A stretch of 64,000 nt of DNA from Agrobacterium arsenijevicii. GTDB taxonomy: Bacteria > Pseudomonadota > Alphaproteobacteria > Rhizobiales > Rhizobiaceae. The stretch covers positions 557,054 to 621,053 of the forward strand of contig JWIT01000003.1 in the NCBI GenBank assembly GCA_000949895.1, in the 5' to 3' direction. Below, piece after piece: positions 63,689 through 64,000 of the stretch. The notes below the pieces were generated by a model that ran no database searches, was not told the DNA's origin, and saw only the letters and a program-made list of their open reading frames with translations. The position numbers were made by a program, and so were the translations under genes. The first letter of the stretch is position 1, and each line of letters starts with the position of its first letter.

Positions 63689-64000
63689 TTACTGCGGTGC
63701 GGGTGTCGCGACCGGCTTCTGGTTTTCGGCGAGCGCCCGCAGTTCCGCGACGCGGCGCTTGTATTCGGCTTCCGAAATCTGGCCGTTGCGGCGTGCAGCG
63801 CCGAGGCGCGACAGGTTCGTTTCCATCTTGGACGCCTCGTCGTCGCCCATCTGGCTGCCGGCAGCCGTCATCGGCGCTGAAAAGCTTGGATAGGTGCCGG
63901 TGTCGCGTCTCTGGCTCACGGCGTTGTCGCTGACGGGGCGCGGGCCGACGATCTGGGCTTGCGGGTGGGGCATATGGGCGGGTGCGACGATCGGTTCCGG
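63689..64000 (-). CDS. SHOCT-domain protein (partial, runs off the window end)
   Basis: The frame is open to the window end, so the start is outside and an internal ATG at 63973 is not necessarily the beginning. The visible part is a Pro/Ala-rich segment followed by a short C-terminal SHOCT-type helix pair (METNLSRLGAARRNGQISEAEYKRRVAELRAL), a module common at the C terminus of bacterial membrane and lipoproteins. It ends PVATPAPQ. The role is unknown. Confidence 0.6.
   Translation of the reverse strand, partial: PEPIVAPAHMPHPQAQIVGPRPVSDNAVSQRRDTGTYPSFSAPMTAAGSQMGDDEASKMETNLSRLGAARRNGQISEAEYKRRVAELRALAENQKPVATPAPQ

Overview
This window reads as part of an Agrobacterium/Rhizobium-type alphaproteobacterial chromosome. 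The GC content is high, genes are tightly packed on both strands, and several blocks are typical of Rhizobiales: fixNOQP and fixGHIS for the cbb3 oxidase, the aapJQMP general amino-acid permease, a fused secDF, the acpXL very-long-chain acyl cluster for lipid A, and an FnrN-type oxygen regulator. No phage, insertion sequence, CRISPR array or rRNA operon was seen.

Layout. Bases 1-3.7 kb hold the 3' end of a beta-mannosidase-like gene, an aldo/keto reductase, an RcnB-like secreted protein and gnd. Bases 3.9-13.2 kb hold fixGHIS and fixNOQP on the minus strand, separated by a plus-strand SRPBCC-VOC-VOC cassette. Bases 13.4-23.4 kb hold cobP, two membrane proteins, a MerR regulator, mgtE, a formate-dehydrogenase-like molybdoenzyme coupled to a small protein and a degenerate peptide deformylase, then osmC-like, PAS and small membrane/lipoprotein genes. 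Bases 23.6-31.6 kb hold tRNA-Leu(GAG), lipB, an alcohol dehydrogenase, a DMT transporter and the yajC-secDF-NDUFAF3-like-NDUFAF6-like run. Bases 31.8-41.3 kb hold a DUF815 ATPase, fdhA, a TetR/P450 pair, cysE, an NDUFS6-like zinc protein, a flavin monooxygenase and metC. Bases 41.6-46.9 kb hold aapJQMP and two identical tRNA-Glu genes in a tandem 142-bp repeat. Bases 47-54.9 kb hold recJ, hom, an aminotransferase, a nucleoside hydrolase, a TSUP transporter and a PAS protein. Bases 55.2-60.9 kb hold lpxXL-adh-fabF1XL-fabF2XL-fabZXL-acpXL. Bases 61-64 kb hold hemN, fnrN, a possible mini-gene and a partial SHOCT protein.

How the genes work together. Perfect TTGA-N6-TCAA boxes lie before fixN, before fixG and between hemN and fnrN. 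FnrN, which carries the four cysteines of an iron-sulfur oxygen sensor, therefore probably controls cbb3 oxidase synthesis, its copper/assembly genes and oxygen-independent haem synthesis. The acpXL block should build and attach the very-long-chain hydroxy acid of lipid A. SecDF/YajC sits with homologues of mitochondrial complex I assembly factors.

The points most worth following are: the formate-dehydrogenase-like / small protein / inactive-looking deformylase operon; a ketosynthase pair in the acpXL cluster in which one partner has lost its catalytic cysteine, like a chain-length factor; a twin-operator TetR/P450 switch; and an 84-bp nested-palindrome repeat present three times.
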